64,000 nucleotides of DNA from Coniferiporia sulphurascens (GCA_002794785.1 NBBA01000005.1:558001-622000); one strand, 5' to 3'; positions 12,530-24,465 are shown, numbered from the stretch's first letter. Translations and numbers: made by a program. The notes: generated by a model not told the origin, from the letters alone.

Positions 12530-12592
12530 CGCACACCACACACCGCATTCCACATTCCACACACCACACACCACACACCACATTCCACATAC
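12530..12592. repeat. ACACACC / ATTCCAC imperfect minisatellite
   Basis: Interleaved CACACCA and CATTCCA units over about 60 bp, all pyrimidine/adenine with no G on the + strand except two CG dinucleotides. Confidence 0.8.
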
Positions 12593-12766
12593 CGCGAAAC
12601 CAAGCTGCGACGCCGAGCGGAGTTAGCCGAGCGAAGGCGCGAAGGGTCGAGGGAGAAGAGTCGAAGAGTCGAGGGGCAGGGCGAGGGGGACAACTTTAAC
12701 GCGCAGACTCGGAGGACCAAGGGGACAGAAGAGGCGAAGGTCGAAGGACGAGGGACGAGAGGGGGA

Positions 12767-12801
12767 CCACGGCATCGGCATTGGCATCGGCATTGGCATC
12801 G
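12767..12801. repeat. 12-bp tandem repeat (GGCATCGGCATT)
   Basis: Nearly three copies of a 12-bp unit that is itself two variant hexamers. Confidence 0.85.
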
Positions 12802-13075
12802 GTACGGAACCGGAGGGGAAGTAGGAGGTGAAACTTGAATTTGACAGCTCCACGGCTTGGCTTGGCTTGGCTTTGGCTCGAAGGGGTGGGGGGTGGAAGC
12901 GAATAAAAAGGCATGAAGGCGGGGGAGTATAAGTTCTGTCGAAACAAAAGACCAAAAAAAAACAGTCCAAAAACATATACTATACTGTATGCCCGAGGCC
13001 CGTGCGCCCGTGCCTGTAAAAAAATGGATTCCGAAAAAACAAAACAGAAAAAGTAAAAAATAAAAGAGAGGACAT

Positions 13076-13105
13076 CCAACAAACGAACAAACGAACAAAC
13101 GAAGG
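13076..13105. repeat. CAAACGAA octamer repeat
   Basis: About three and a half copies of an octamer in tandem. Confidence 0.85.
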
Positions 13106-14228
13106 TAAACAAACGGGACGAAACACACATACAACCAGCCAAAAGAAGAGAGAGTATATAAAAAAGAGTAAGAAGCAAAAGAGCACAATATATGAATGAA
13201 CAAACAAAAGAAAAGCCAGCCCTAATCCGTCCCGTCCTTTCGTGGACTCCAACCCGCTCATCCAGACTCCCGACTTGGCCGAAACCAGATAGGGGGCGCG
13301 CGTCGCGTCAGATCGAGGCGAGTTTGAAATAGGGTGGGGACGAGACAGAAGAGACGAGGGATAGAGATAGAGATAGAAGACAGAAGACGGAAGGGCGGGC
13401 CAAACAGAAAGGGGTGGGTATGGGTATGGGTATACTTCGAAGGGGGGGGGTGGGGGGGAACAACGTAACGTAACCCGACTCAACAAAAAAAAAACACCAG
13501 AACAGCGCTCATAGCAATCCAACCAAGTCTAGCCCACGCAATGAACGCCGACACACAAGCTGAGATTCAATAGTAACCCCCCCAGCTAGCTGCGTAAAGT
13601 GCTCAATCCCAATCCCAATCCTAATCCCAATCTCAAAAAAAAAATCCAAGTCCGAAGCCGAAGCCGAAGCCGAAAGCCGAAAAAATCGAAGCCAGGGTGC
13701 CGATGCAGATACAAATACAGAAACGCAAGTAGCAGATGGTGAATGGTAGATGCCGGCCGGCGCCCCCAAAAACCGGGGCCCCCTATACGAAGAAGCCATG
13801 GCTATGGAAGCGCGGCCCTCCTCCCCCCGACGACCTCCCATCCCATCCACTCTTCCACTCTTCCGTCACGTCCAAGAAAGGCAACTTTGGAAGCTCGAGG
13901 AATGAGGGGGAGGCGAATGAGTGAGCGTGCGAGTGTGCATAAGGGGGTACGAGTGCGTAGGGGTCCGCGCCGCGCCCCCGGAGCGGCGACTCCTTCCGAT
14001 AATAGGCATGTGTCTGTGTCCGTATACGAATTGCGCGGCGCACTAAAATGAAGGATGGGGGGAAGACGCATTAGGCAAGTGGGTGGGAGCGCGAGTATAT
14101 CGAGTGCGCATAAGGGGTGCGAGAGCCTGCGCCGCGCCGCGCCGCCGGAGCGGCAACTCCGATAATAGGACGTATCTGTATCTGTATACGATGCGCGGCG
14201 CTCTCCGGCTCGGGCATCAAGTACAGTA

Positions 14229-14640
14229 TTGGGGGGATGGGAACAAAAACGGGTTCAAGGCGCGGGTGAGGGAAAAGAAAAGAAGAGCCGAAAGAAAGAA
14301 AGAAAGGAGGTCATAAAAGGTCATGAACACAGAAAACGCCAACGGGAAGAGAAAAAGGGGTCTAAGCTGGGAGGGGGGAACAGCCCGAGCGAAAAAAGGA
14401 AGAGCGGAGCGGAGGACAAACTTGATAACGAAAGAAGAAGAAAGGGATAGAAGGAAAGGAGGTGGGACGTGAGTGACCCAGGGTAGAGGAGGGGACGGGG
14501 TGGGATATCGATGAGGGGGGGAGGGGGGGTGCCGAAGCAGCTTGGACGGGGAGAGGAGGGGGGATATGTATGTCTGTCAGGGAGGGGAGGAGAGGGAAAG
14601 GAGAAGGGAAGAGAGGGAGGGACAATCGAAGGAAACTCAG
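14229..14640. repeat. Purine-rich (GA-rich) tract on the + strand
   Basis: About 400 bp in which the + strand is overwhelmingly A and G, lying just beyond the stop codon of the HMG gene. Long polypurine tracts can form triplex (H-DNA) structures; that is an inference. The ORFs here encode only Lys/Arg/Glu/Gly-rich strings. Confidence 0.7.
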
Positions 14641-17600
14641 TGCCTAAACATCCCCGGCCGCGGCCGCGGCCGCTCCTCATCCGTGGAAAAGCCCTCACTG
14701 TCCGGCTCACTATCGGAGCTCGCCAAAGGCGCATTCATATTCACGTTCGAATTCCCGAGCCCGAGCCCAAGCCCTTGCCCGTATGCGTAGTCGTAGCCGA
14801 GTGTGCGCGGACTAGAATGTGCGGGGCGCCCGATGACGAACGTCGTTGCCATTGCGCCCTCATTCGACGACGCCCCAGGCACAGTCACAGTATCTGCATC
14901 GACGTTGACGTTGAAGCTAATCGTCGACTCGAAGCCTACCGTTCCCTCCTCGTACATCCTACGTGCAGCCTCATACGCAAGTTTCTCGCGCTCGGCCTGT
15001 GCTAGGAAGGGCTGCGGAGAAGAAAAGAACGCGGGACGCGGAAGAAAAAAAAACAGAGAGGGAAAGAACATGAGTCAGTAAACGTGCGTAAGAGCAAGAT
15101 ACAAAAAAAGGAAAAGAAGCGCGGGGGAAACACAAAGAACAAAGGACAAAGGAAAGCAGAGAACATAGGGGTTCCCCCCGGATCACGAGAATGGAGTGAA
15201 TAAGGCAGTGCACAAATGAAGCGGGAGAAGACGGGCTCCCCTCTTCGAAAGGGAAGCGCCGTGCGATTCTCAGTTGGGCGAATCAAAATAAGGTTCAAAG
15301 GGGGAAGGAAGAAAAGGCCAGAGGAGACGCAAGAGGGAAGTGAATAGGGCCGATTGAGCAGGGGTAAATGAATGAATGAATGAATGAGTGAATGGATGTT
15401 TATATTCAATGCGTTGATTTGAAATGAAACGAGACGGACTCCGCATCAAGTGAACAAGTAAACCAAAGATAGCTCAAAGAACCCACCTTCCGTTCATCGT
15501 CGGTCATCGAGCGCCACTTCTGCGCAGCCAACACACTCTGCGCAGTTGTCTCACGCTCGTCCCCAAACACCTCGCGCACAAGCGCAGCGTCCGCGCGAAT
15601 ATGTTGCAGGAACATGAAATAAGCACTGAGCGGCTTCTTCGGTGCGTTCGGGTCCTTGATGTTGCCCTTGCGCGACTTGCCCGCCTTTCGTTGCGCTGTG
15701 CGGAATACGTTCTCCCGCTTGATGTCGTCTGGAGTGAGTGTGCGCTGCCACGCTGCGAGTTCGCGCTCGCGCGCCTCTTTCGCGGCTAGCGACCGTCGTT
15801 TGTACGGCTGCATAAGTATAAGTATACCATAAACAAACAAGTCTCTATAAGAAAAAGAGTGAACGCGTACCTCCTTCTGCTCTGGCGTCAGACTCGCGTA
15901 CTCCGCTCCCGCCTGCTTCGCCGCCTTCGCGACATTAAGCTTCTCCTCCCCATTCGTCATCTGGTGACGCTGTATCCAGTCCGTAAAATACAGCTGCCAC
16001 GTCGATGGAGCGAGCTTCGGCGGGCGCAGCTCCGAGCGCAGCGGTGCGGCCGCCGTCGCGACAGCGTCCCGTTCGGGTGCTACTGATAACTCCTTCTCTT
16101 TTCCTTTCTCCGACTCTTTCTCGGAAGACGTCTCGCGCGAATGCAGCGGAGATGTAGCGAACACAGATCCTGATCCTGATCCCGATCCGAATCCCAGTCC
16201 CGAGACGGAGGCCGGCGCGTCGGGGTCGAGAGCGCGAAGACGGAGACGAGGCGACGGTGATTCCAAACGATGTGAGCTAGGCCGCTTCCTATTGCGCACG
16301 GTCGCATCGCGGTCTTCTCCTGTATTACTCGAATGCAGCTGCGAGAGGAAGCTTGACGATGAAGGGAGCGAAGCGGGCATTGAGGGCGGCAGAGGTACAG
16401 ACGCGGGATCACACGCGTCGCTAACCCCGCGGCGGCGGCGGGGACCACTACGACTGAAGGTTGTCGTCGCAGCAGCAGCGGGGGAAACGTCATCCCACGC
16501 ATCGCCGGGGCCCTCCTGTTTCACACCGAACGCATCATCCGCGTCAGTCGTATGGGCCGCCGACGAGCGCCCGGCAAGGGAGACGGCGCGCAGTGCATCA
16601 CGCAAACCGGATCCCGCGCGCTGGCTATACGAGCGCACACGCGCACGGATTGTACGCGTCCCGCCCGTGCCACCCCTCAACGCGCCTCCGCCCGAGACCG
16701 CGCCCGAGACGAAACTGCCCGCGTGCGCCGGCGCACTCGAGGGCTGGAAGAGCTGCGTGAGCGTGGGCGAGGACTGGGACATGAACTGACCCTGCTGGCC
16801 GGACATTGCATTAGGAATGTTAATGGCGGCAGAGGGAGGGGGCGCGGGCGGCATGGATGCAAAGAAGTTGTGGTCCTGGACGAAGAAGCTGCCATCACTG
16901 CCGCCCGCGGACGGGGGTCTGTCCTCCCAGAGCTGCGCGGCCCAATAGGGCGTGTCGGGCGCGGGGGGCGCGCGCAGGAGCTCGCGCGGGGCGATGCTCG
17001 GTGGGGTGTACGGAGCAAACGCGGGGAACTGGTGCTGGTGCTCTTCGCCACGCTCGTGGGTCGGGAGGAACAGCGACGGGGAGAGCGCCGATTGCGGCTG
17101 CTGCTGCTGTTGCTGATGCATAGACGGCGACTGCTGCTGTGAGTGCATCATTTGCTGTTGCTGCTGCTGCTGCGCGGGGTCCTTGAAGTCCGCTGGGGCG
17201 GATTGGAGCATGTCGAGGTCATCCCAGGGTGAGAAGACAAACTCTGACGCAAAGGGGTCGTAGCCGTATGCATCGTAGGGCGCGCCGGCGAAAAGCGAGA
17301 GGCCCTCCATCTCCGTGCCAGAAACAGAACCGGGGACCGTGCGCATATCAGGCTCGTAGTCCATGGGGAAGTCTGGGGATGAAAGCGCAGGAGGCGAGAG
17401 CGGGGGCGGGGCGTGCGGGGACGCGAGGGGAGAGAAGGCAGAAAAGGGGGAAGCGGGGAGTGGTGCTGCTGCGGACCAGGATGCGGGGGAACCCGCGAAG
17501 GAGGAGGAGGGGGGAGACGCGGGGGGCGGCGAGGCGGAGGCTGCGAAGGAGTCGAAGAGGAGGTAACGTGCGAGGTCAGCGTCGGAAGCAAAGTGGGGCG

Positions 17601-17766
17601 CGTCGGTGCTCAAGTTTGGTTCCGCTGCGATGGTCTTGGTGCTGGTGCTGCCCGCGGACGCGTAGGGAGAAGTGCGGTGTGCCATTGGCGTATTGCGTGC
17701 TGCTGCTGCTGCTGCTGCTCGTGTTTGGCGGCGTGGTGCGGGTGTGGGGAGAGGGCGAGACGACAT
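14637..17766 (-). CDS. Two-HMG-box nuclear protein
   Basis: Predicted DNA-binding protein of 863 residues from three exons (17766-15871, 15807-15487, 15011-14637; 2592 nt). Residues about 1-580 are disordered, with poly-Ala (RAAAAAAARN), poly-Gln/His and Ser/Pro runs. Box 1 (about 585-650) starts LAPSTWQLYFTDWIQ and continues across intron 1 at EQKE/PYKRRS. Box 2 (about 684-750) starts DPNAPKKPLSAYFMFLQ and crosses intron 2 at MTDDERK/PFLAQAE, at matching points of the fold. The tandem arrangement resembles HMG1/2-like proteins of mushrooms, such as Exp1 of Coprinopsis; orthology is not established. The ATG at 17766 (MSSRPLPTP) is preferred over one 47 codons upstream because the extra peptide has no conserved look. 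Intron 2 is 475 nt, with a GAAT repeat. Confidence 0.88.
15367..15396. repeat. GAAT tetranucleotide repeat inside an HMG-gene intron
   Basis: Six to seven GAAT/GAGT units in tandem within the second intron of the two-HMG-box gene. Confidence 0.85.
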
Positions 17767-18143
17767 GGGGCGGCGGGGGGAGGAGGAGAAAGGGAAAGGA
17801 AGGCGAGGATTTATAGGAGAACGAGGGCAGAGAGACGCCGGACGACGAATCGCGTGGCAGATCACCGTGGTCATGGATAGAGAGGCCTTTAATCCGTGAC
17901 TCGTCACCCCCGCTCTTCAGTCATGTGCGGCTGTGACACACCGCCCCTTGGACCCTGTCCACACTTTCCCCCCCTTTCTTCCCTTTGCCGCCCCTCAAGT
18001 GCACCCTCCCTGCGGGTCGCGTTTGCCTTTTAGACTCGGCACTCCCCGGGGTCCTCAATGTGGGTTCTCTCAACCCTCGGCGGCGCTATCGTCCTTTTCT
18101 TTTTTCATTATTACTTGCACCAAAAACAGAACTATCTATCATG

Positions 18144-20213
18144 TCACAGCACCACGATCGACTCTGCCCCGCGGTACCGCTCGCTGTGGTACACGCTCTT
18201 CCCCGGCTGTCCACGTCGCAACACGACACACAGCCCACCCCCCACCGCACCCGCGTCGCGTCGCGTCGGCACACGCCGCGCCACAGTCGGGTACAGGCGC
18301 GGTCACCCGTACGCGATTCGCCGAAGCCAGGTCCAGACCCACCAGATAGCAGCAGCGCAATCAATGATATCAACAAAGCAAATTAACCAGTGCACGTCAG
18401 CATCGCTCGGCAACGGCAACCAACAACGCACCTCCCAGCCGGGTACATCCCTCATGATCTCCCGCTCCCTCGCGATCGCCGCCTGCTGCCGGCGGTATGT
18501 GTCCCGGTCACCCTCTGCCAGCAGTAGCGGCACCAGGTGGATCCGCGACCACGTCTTCTCGCGCTGCAACTCCCTACCGTAAACAAATAAACGTCAGCTC
18601 TCGCACGTGAAGCCCGGCATCTGAAGATGGCGATTAAATCTACGAAACGAAAAGCACGGGTGTATCGGGATGATGGGCGATCCATTCCCCCAGCGTTGTG
18701 AAACAGAATGCGGGGCCAGGGATAGATAGATAGGCCAACAGACAGGGACGGAGGAAACGGCCGAGAGATCCCGCTTGTGCCCGGGGGACAATGTAGAATT
18801 GACAAAGCGCAAGCAAGCATCGGAGACCGGGAGACTGCGATGGCGCGTCACGCCGGCGCGGCAGACGGAACCAGATGTGGGCAGGGTGGCAAGTAGCGAG
18901 CGACCTCAAGCCCGGATGGAAGCAAAAGACAAACAGAGGGGCGGGAGGTTGTTCCTAGGAAGCACAGGGCCCCGGCCCGGATGGCCCATCGGCGGACAAA
19001 AGGGCAAGTACAATGCAAGGGGACCGCGGAACGTGGGTTACCGGGGCGTGCGCGCACCGTGGAACGTGGCACAAAAGGGTTGGCTGGCCGGGCCCCCCCC
19101 CTGGATGAGATAAGATCACAGGACGGAACGGGCGGCTTCTCTTCATACTCTATTATCCGACGACTGGGGGCGCAGCGGCTGCGGGTCGCAGTCGGATGCT
19201 CGGATGCGTGCCGAAGATTGGGATGAAACCAAGGAGGAAGGGAACTGTGGAGCGGCAACCAGGGCGCATACGTCCGATTTCCCGTTCCGACTAGACCACG
19301 TATGTCGTATGTCGTATGTCGAGAGCGGACGCAGACATGGATGCATACCCGGACGGCGACAGCAACGTTGATGTCATCGCCGGAAGGCTGTTGGGTGTCT
19401 GTCTGCTTGTGTCTGCGTCTGTTTGGCCCCCTGTCCGCGTCCCTGTCCCTGTCCCAGCCCCCGGTCCACGTCCAAACCGCAATTAGAAAGATAGCGCATG
19501 ATAAGCACTTCCGCTTCAGCTAGTGGCGCCCCCTCGCCGTCCATCCCACTCGGCGCACCCGCCCGCCCTGATCCGAATATCCTGCGCTCGTATTAGGCGC
19601 CCGCGATCACGCGGCGGCCCTTTGTTTGCTAATCCCCGCATACCGAGGGTGTCCCATTCACCACTCGAAAGTTTGTCCGACGGGCAGGAACTTGCCTCGC
19701 TCCGAACGGCACAGGCGTGAAGAGCTAGAGAGACAGGAGGCCGAGGGGCCGCCAGTTGACGTGCCAGAAGGGAACGCGCCGGAAAGGGGACAGGAGAGAG
19801 GAAAGGAAAAAGAACGGAAAAACAAAAGCAGAAAGGAAAGAAAAGGAAATACGCGCACCGTCGCTCCAGGTTGCCCAGGCCGAGGCGGTAGAAGCCGAAC
19901 GCGCAAATGCCAAAGACACCTGCGAGGATGACCGCTCCCGATGGCCCGCGGAAGGGTAAATTACGCTTGTACTTGATGCTCTCGAACCCACCCGCGGGGG
20001 GCATGTCCCTGCAGACGTGTCAGTCTTTCTTGTCCAGATCCAGATGCAAGACGCACTGTCTATATGGTAGCGACACTGTTTCATTTTTTGTTTGTTAGCA
20101 ACGCAGCGCATGCATTGAATACAAGGGTACGTACTGGCAGCCCTCGGTGATACTGCTGTCCAGTTGCTGGAGTCAAGTGGGGTGTGTTGTAGACGATGAG
20201 CAGGAAAGGGCAA
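18144..20213 (-). CDS. NDUFA13: Complex I subunit NDUFA13 (GRIM-19)
   Basis: Membrane-anchored accessory subunit of mitochondrial complex I. Core exons 20004-19859, 18573-18432 and 18206-18144 give 351 nt (116 residues). Seen: DMPPAGGFESIKYKRNLP, a hydrophobic helix (AVILAGVFGICAFGFYRLG), LGNLERR joined across a 1285-nt intron to ELQREKTWSRIHLVPLLLAE, then YRRQQAAIAREREIM, DVPGWE, and PGKSVYHSERYRGAESIVVL. An upstream ATG at 20213 opens a 76-nt exon (20213-20138) that splices in frame (GTACGT..CTGCAG) and puts Arg before DMPPAGG, giving a 26-residue extension. Whether translation starts at 20213 or 20004 is undecided; most family members have only a few residues before DMPP. A reversed CCAAT box lies at 20343-20347. 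Confidence 0.93.
18574..19858 (-). other. Unusually long (1285-nt) intron of NDUFA13
   Basis: Donor GTGCGC and acceptor GGTAG are canonical and join codons of LERR to ELQREKTW. The interior is GC-rich, with no ORF that I recognise on either strand and no obvious transposon ends. Most introns in the window are 50-80 nt, so this one is an outlier. Confidence 0.8.
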
Positions 20214-20604
20214 AAGCCTGTGAGCGTGAGCGTGCCGCGTGCTCTGCGTGGGAAAAACAACCCCTCGACTCTACGCCGCCGGAAAAGGGCAATTAGCCAC
20301 GTGGGGATATGAGAGGGCGGCGAGAGTTGCGAGTCGTTTGGGATTGGCTAATACGGGAAAATGCAACGGGGGTCGTAATTCAGATTCAGAAGCCAACTAG
20401 CTTTTTGCGAACAGGAATCATTCATCCCTTTCTCCTCTCTCCCGCCTTCTCCCACTCCACCCGCACCGCCCGTTCTGCAAGTCGATATCCCCCGCCGTTC
20501 CTGTGTTCAGAACAAGTACAGCTACAAGTGCGAAAGCCGAAAGGGAAAGAACGAGTGAAAAAAAAAAAAGTGAAAGTGAAGAAGGGAAAAAAGCGATCAC
20601 CCCC
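20214..20604. promoter_or_regulatory. Divergent promoter of NDUFA13 and the INO80F-like gene
   Basis: About 390 bp between the outermost start codons. It holds an ATTGG (reverse CCAAT) at 20343-20347, about 130 bp from the 20213 ATG, and a pyrimidine-rich block near 20428-20465 that grades into an A/G-rich leader just upstream of the + strand ATG. Confidence 0.55.
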
Positions 20605-22893
20605 ATGTCGCGCCAGCCGTCGCCAGGGCCCTCCGTCCCCGCCCAAAGTCACTATCGCGACGCACACGGTATGAGCATACGCGACACTCCTCAGACATAC
20701 AACAACAACAGTACTGGTGCCGGCCACCCTCAACAAGGTGGCGCACCCGCAGCCACGTCATCAACCGCTCGCACGAAGAGCAGGGCCTATCAGAGCGGCA
20801 TCGCCGCAGGCGCGGAGGACGTCAAGTACGCCTCCAAGTACAGAGACCTCAAGCGCAAGGTCAAGGAGATTGAGGCGGTACGTCGTCTTCTGGGAACGTT
20901 TCCTACTTGGATTACTTGTTTTTGTGAACCTGGTCTTGCTGATGTACTGACGCCTGTCTTGCTCTCGCGTCGTAATTAGGACAATGACAGACTGCTCTTC
21001 AAGGTCTTGCAGGCAAAGCGCAACATCCAACGTGCAAAACTCGAGCGAGCGTCAGTATTTCTCTCTCTTCTTCCCTATCCTCCCTTCCCCCATCCAGGCG
21101 CTGATTTACCTTTTCTCAACCAATCACATCTCTTCACCCTCTGCTACAGAATCCTCTACGAACGCCTCGGCAAGCTCCCCGCGTCGCCACTCGCACCAAA
21201 CGCCAACCTTCCACTGCAACACGCCCCGCCGCACCCCGCGCAAGCCGCCCCAGCGCATCGCAACGCACACGCCGCGCCGCCCGCACACGTGCCGCACCGC
21301 GGGCACCACAACCACCCACAACAAGCACCCGTCCCCGCGCCCGGCGCGCCGCACCACCACCAGCCCATTCAGCCTGCACCACCCCAGCACGTGTCCCCAC
21401 CACAGCCACGTGCGCAGGCGCAGGCGCCGCCGCCCCACCACCATGCGCACCACGCGCCGGTAGCGCCCGACGCGCAGCACCCAGGCCAGCTGCCTATCAC
21501 GCATGCGCCGCAGGTGTGCACCGTGCAGCTCAAAGACGGCCCTGTTGTCGTCGTAGCGGGTCCAGACGGCCGACCTGTGTATACTGCTGACGGCGAGTTC
21601 ATCGTCGTGCAGGACGCTGCTCACCCGCATCCGCATCAGCATGCACCTCTGCACGCTGCGCCCCCTCCTACGCCTGCTGCGCCTGCACCGGTGTCTGCGC
21701 CTGTTACGAGGAGGCGTGGTGGGCGTGTGAGTGCGAGGGACCGAGAGGCGAGGGAGAGAGAGGCAGAGTTGGAGCGCGAACGCGAACGCGAGAGGGAGAG
21801 AGAACGTGAGAGGGAAAGGGAGAGGGAGCGTGAACAGGCGATCCTCGCGAGCCAGCCGCACCTTGATCCCCCACTACCGCCTAGTACGACGAGCACGCGC
21901 TCACACTCTGCGCATATCCATGCTGCCCCTGCGGCGGCGGCAACACATGATTGGGAATGGGAGCGCGATCGCGAGTCGGTCCGGCGCGAGTCGAGAGAGC
22001 AGAGAGAGCGCGCGCAGCAGCAGCCGGTTGTGCACAGGCGCACGGCGCACCATTCGCACGCGCATCAACACCAACAGCACGCGCATGCGCATCAGCACCA
22101 GCATCAGCACCAGCACCAGCACCAGCACCAGCAACATGCGCATCAGCAGCAACATAGTATGAGTGACCACGGCGCTGCGTCCCCGCCTCTGTTGCATACG
22201 TCGCCTATTAACGCGCACCCGCCGCCTGCGCCGCCCGGTCATTCGCACACGCATCGCGCACAGTCGCAGTCTCAGTCGCAGGGACAGGGACAGGGACACT
22301 ACGCGCACTCGCACGCGTCGTACTCGTCGCACGGACACTCGCATCATTCTCACTCCGCAAGTCCGCGTTCCCCAGGGACGGCAGCGGGGGCGTACCCCGC
22401 CCCGCGCGTGCATAACCACCAGCGCGTGGGGCCCGGGTCGAACGCTATGCGCGAGCGGGGACGCGAGTGGGAGCGCGCGGAGGCGGCGTCTGGTGCTGCT
22501 ACCGCTGTGGAGGGTAGTCAACAGCAGCTACAACAGCAGGCGCAGTTGTCGCAGTCGGAGGACGACACGGCTCCGCCCCCCAACGCGAATACGAATCCTA
22601 ATAATGTGAACGCGAACCCAAACGCGTCGACGACGGGGACGGGGACTGCAGCCCCAAGCTCGCGTGTGCCGACGCCTCCGTACTTCCCACGCTCGTCGCG
22701 TACGGCCAGCCGTGACGGGTTCGACGTCGAGATGGTTGATCGTGATCGCGAGCGTGAGCGAGACCGTGACCGCGATAGAGAACATGATCGTGACTGTGAG
22801 CACGGTGCGTACGCGAGCCCTGCAGCGGCGGCGGCGGCGGGAGCGGCGGTGGGGGATGAAAGCAGGCGAAGCGCATCGGAGGCGTCTTCTTGA
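20605..22893 (+). CDS. INO80 complex subunit F-like protein (TFPT/INO80F domain)
   Basis: Three exons (20605-20877, 20980-21050, 21150-22893; 2088 nt, 695 residues). The conserved region is residues about 74-122: YASKYRDLKRKVKEIE, then DNDRLLFKVLQAKRNIQR, then KLERAILYERL. It is a heptad-patterned helix matching the INO80 subunit F family (TFPT in animals), whose members belong to the INO80 chromatin remodeller. Both introns fall inside this helix. The rest is low-complexity: His/Pro/Gln-rich, a run of Glu-Arg dipeptides near residue 280, HQ repeats near 22090-22140 and an RD-rich C-terminus. The family core is short, so most of this 700-residue protein is lineage-specific disorder. Role inferred from the domain only. 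Confidence 0.8.
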
Positions 22894-23263
22894 GCGTAAG
22901 CTTCCCCGTCGAAAGAGAAGTACTAGTGTGGGGAACGGAAAACGTTCCTCTCGTCGAGCTGGGGCCTTTTTTTCTTTGCGCTTTTTGTGATTTTGATTTT
23001 GATTTTGTGTATGGCTGTGGTAAATAAATAAGTATGGTATGGTAATAATAGGTTTTCCTTTTCTCCCTTCCCCTTCCTTTTCCTCCTTCTTCCCTCCTGA
23101 AGCTGAAGCTGAAGCTGGCCGATACTGATATTGATACACTCAACCGCTCGCTCGCTCGCGCGACCGAAGATTGACGATTGACGATCGACTCTTACGCTCT
23201 TGCGCTCTTTTTTTCTACTTTTGTTAGTTCCCTTTGTCGCCTTTCTTTGTCCTTTCCCTTTTC

Positions 23264-23308
23264 TTTTTGACTTTTTTGACTTTTTTGACTTTTTTTTGAC
23301 TTTTTTGG
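23264..23308. repeat. TTTTTTGAC tandem repeat
   Basis: Four to five units of a T-run plus GAC, with the T-run length varying from 5 to 8. Confidence 0.85.
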
Positions 23309-24225
23309 CTTTGTCTTTCTTTCTCCTCGTACGCTTAAAATTCCCCCCAGCCTCGCTCCGCCCTTGCCTCCTTGATGACTCGACTCTCTGTCCGTGTCCG
23401 TGTCCAGATCCAAACTCGCACCACATCCGCATCCACATCCGCATCCGAACATTTCCAACCCCCCTTTGGTTCTCGTTTCCCAAAAGCTGAATCTGAATCT
23501 GATTTCTTGTCCCGAGTTCTGAGTCCCGAGTTCCTTTTTGAATCTCTCGGGTACGATTGATTCGTCTGTCCGGTCTAGTCTTTCTTGTTTGCTTTGTTTT
23601 CCGAGGTCAGAACTTGAAGTCCCTCCGTGTACTATACGAATTTTAATGTTCACGTATATATCATACTATACACACACGTACACATACGCACGCACATACG
23701 GTACATACACGCGTACATGCATCATCGCAGTCAAGATGACTGGCCAGGGAGAGGATACGGTATGTTATTTATCACTCGTTTTACTTACAGTATTTACGTA
23801 CAGTGTATGTGGGGTTTGTTCTACGATCGCGGCCGCGGCTGCGGCTTCGAGTTCAAGTTCCGTGCGTGCCCGAAAAGGGCTAGCGCGCACCGCGCACCGC
23901 GCCCGCGCCTCGGGGCGACTCCGAGGGTCGATGATGCCTCGGACGCTTCTTGGGTTCTTATCATATGCATATGTGGTTCGCTTCTTCGTTTTCGGTTTGT
24001 TTCGTTTCGGTGTTCTGTGCGGGCTGGTTTTTGGACTAGTGCTAGTGCTAGTGCTGCGGTGTACTTAGGGGTACCGGTACCGGTGGAGTCAACCTGGCCT
24101 GGGCTGGAGTGCGTATGACATACGGTACGTACGGGATTCGTGCGCCGTATAGCGAACAGAAGCGGTATTAATACCCTTACCCTAGGCCTCAAGCTGTTGC
24201 GTTGTGTTGTCGGAGGAAACGGAAC

Positions 24226-24245
24226 GGAATGGAATGGAATGGAAT
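24226..24245. repeat. GGAAT pentanucleotide repeat
   Basis: Four tandem GGAAT units preceded by a GGAAC variant. Confidence 0.85.
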
Positions 24246-24465
24246 AGGCGGTACGGAAAAAGAAAAGGAAAGGGAGGGGGGTGAAACTTGAAGGCCTGGG
24301 CATCCGAGGACCGAGTCTATCTGGTTACCTGGGTCATTAATTACCGCTCCGACGACATAAACCGCTTATGGACGGGACGGGAGCCAGCGGCGTTTGGACT
24401 CGGGCTCGAACATGCAGTACAGTACAATAGTACCCTGTGGCGCATGGGCGTGGGTGTAGTGTTAT

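Larger units (their letters stand above)
9970..14636. other. Long intergenic region rich in simple repeats and strand-biased sequence
   Basis: No gene is supported here. The DNA is a patchwork of microsatellites and short-period repeats: ATGC repeats near 10933-10960, several CGGACT/CGAGTC clusters (near 10518, 10675-10735, 11572, 11643, 12020-12042), TACATA near 12345-12375 and others listed separately. From about 13.9 kb to 14.63 kb the + strand is strongly purine-rich. ORFs of up to 286 codons on either strand are low-complexity translations with no conserved pattern. Confidence 0.7.

Noticed and set aside
12343..13522. Minus-strand ORFs of 160-286 codons
   Set aside because: They are translations of simple repeats (Phe/Leu/Ser and Tyr/Pro runs) with no motif and no splice structure.
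14321..15213. Pro/Leu/Ser/Phe-rich ORFs around the end of the HMG gene
   Set aside because: They are shadows of the purine-rich tract and of the HMG gene's last exon and intron.
17767..17907. Upstream ATG of the HMG gene at 17907
   Set aside because: The additional 47 residues read like 5' UTR and the Met at 17766 fits better; no evidence for the longer form.
21124..22521. Minus-strand ORFs opposite the INO80F-like gene
   Set aside because: Cys/Arg/Val-rich antisense of a His/Pro/Gln-rich coding exon.
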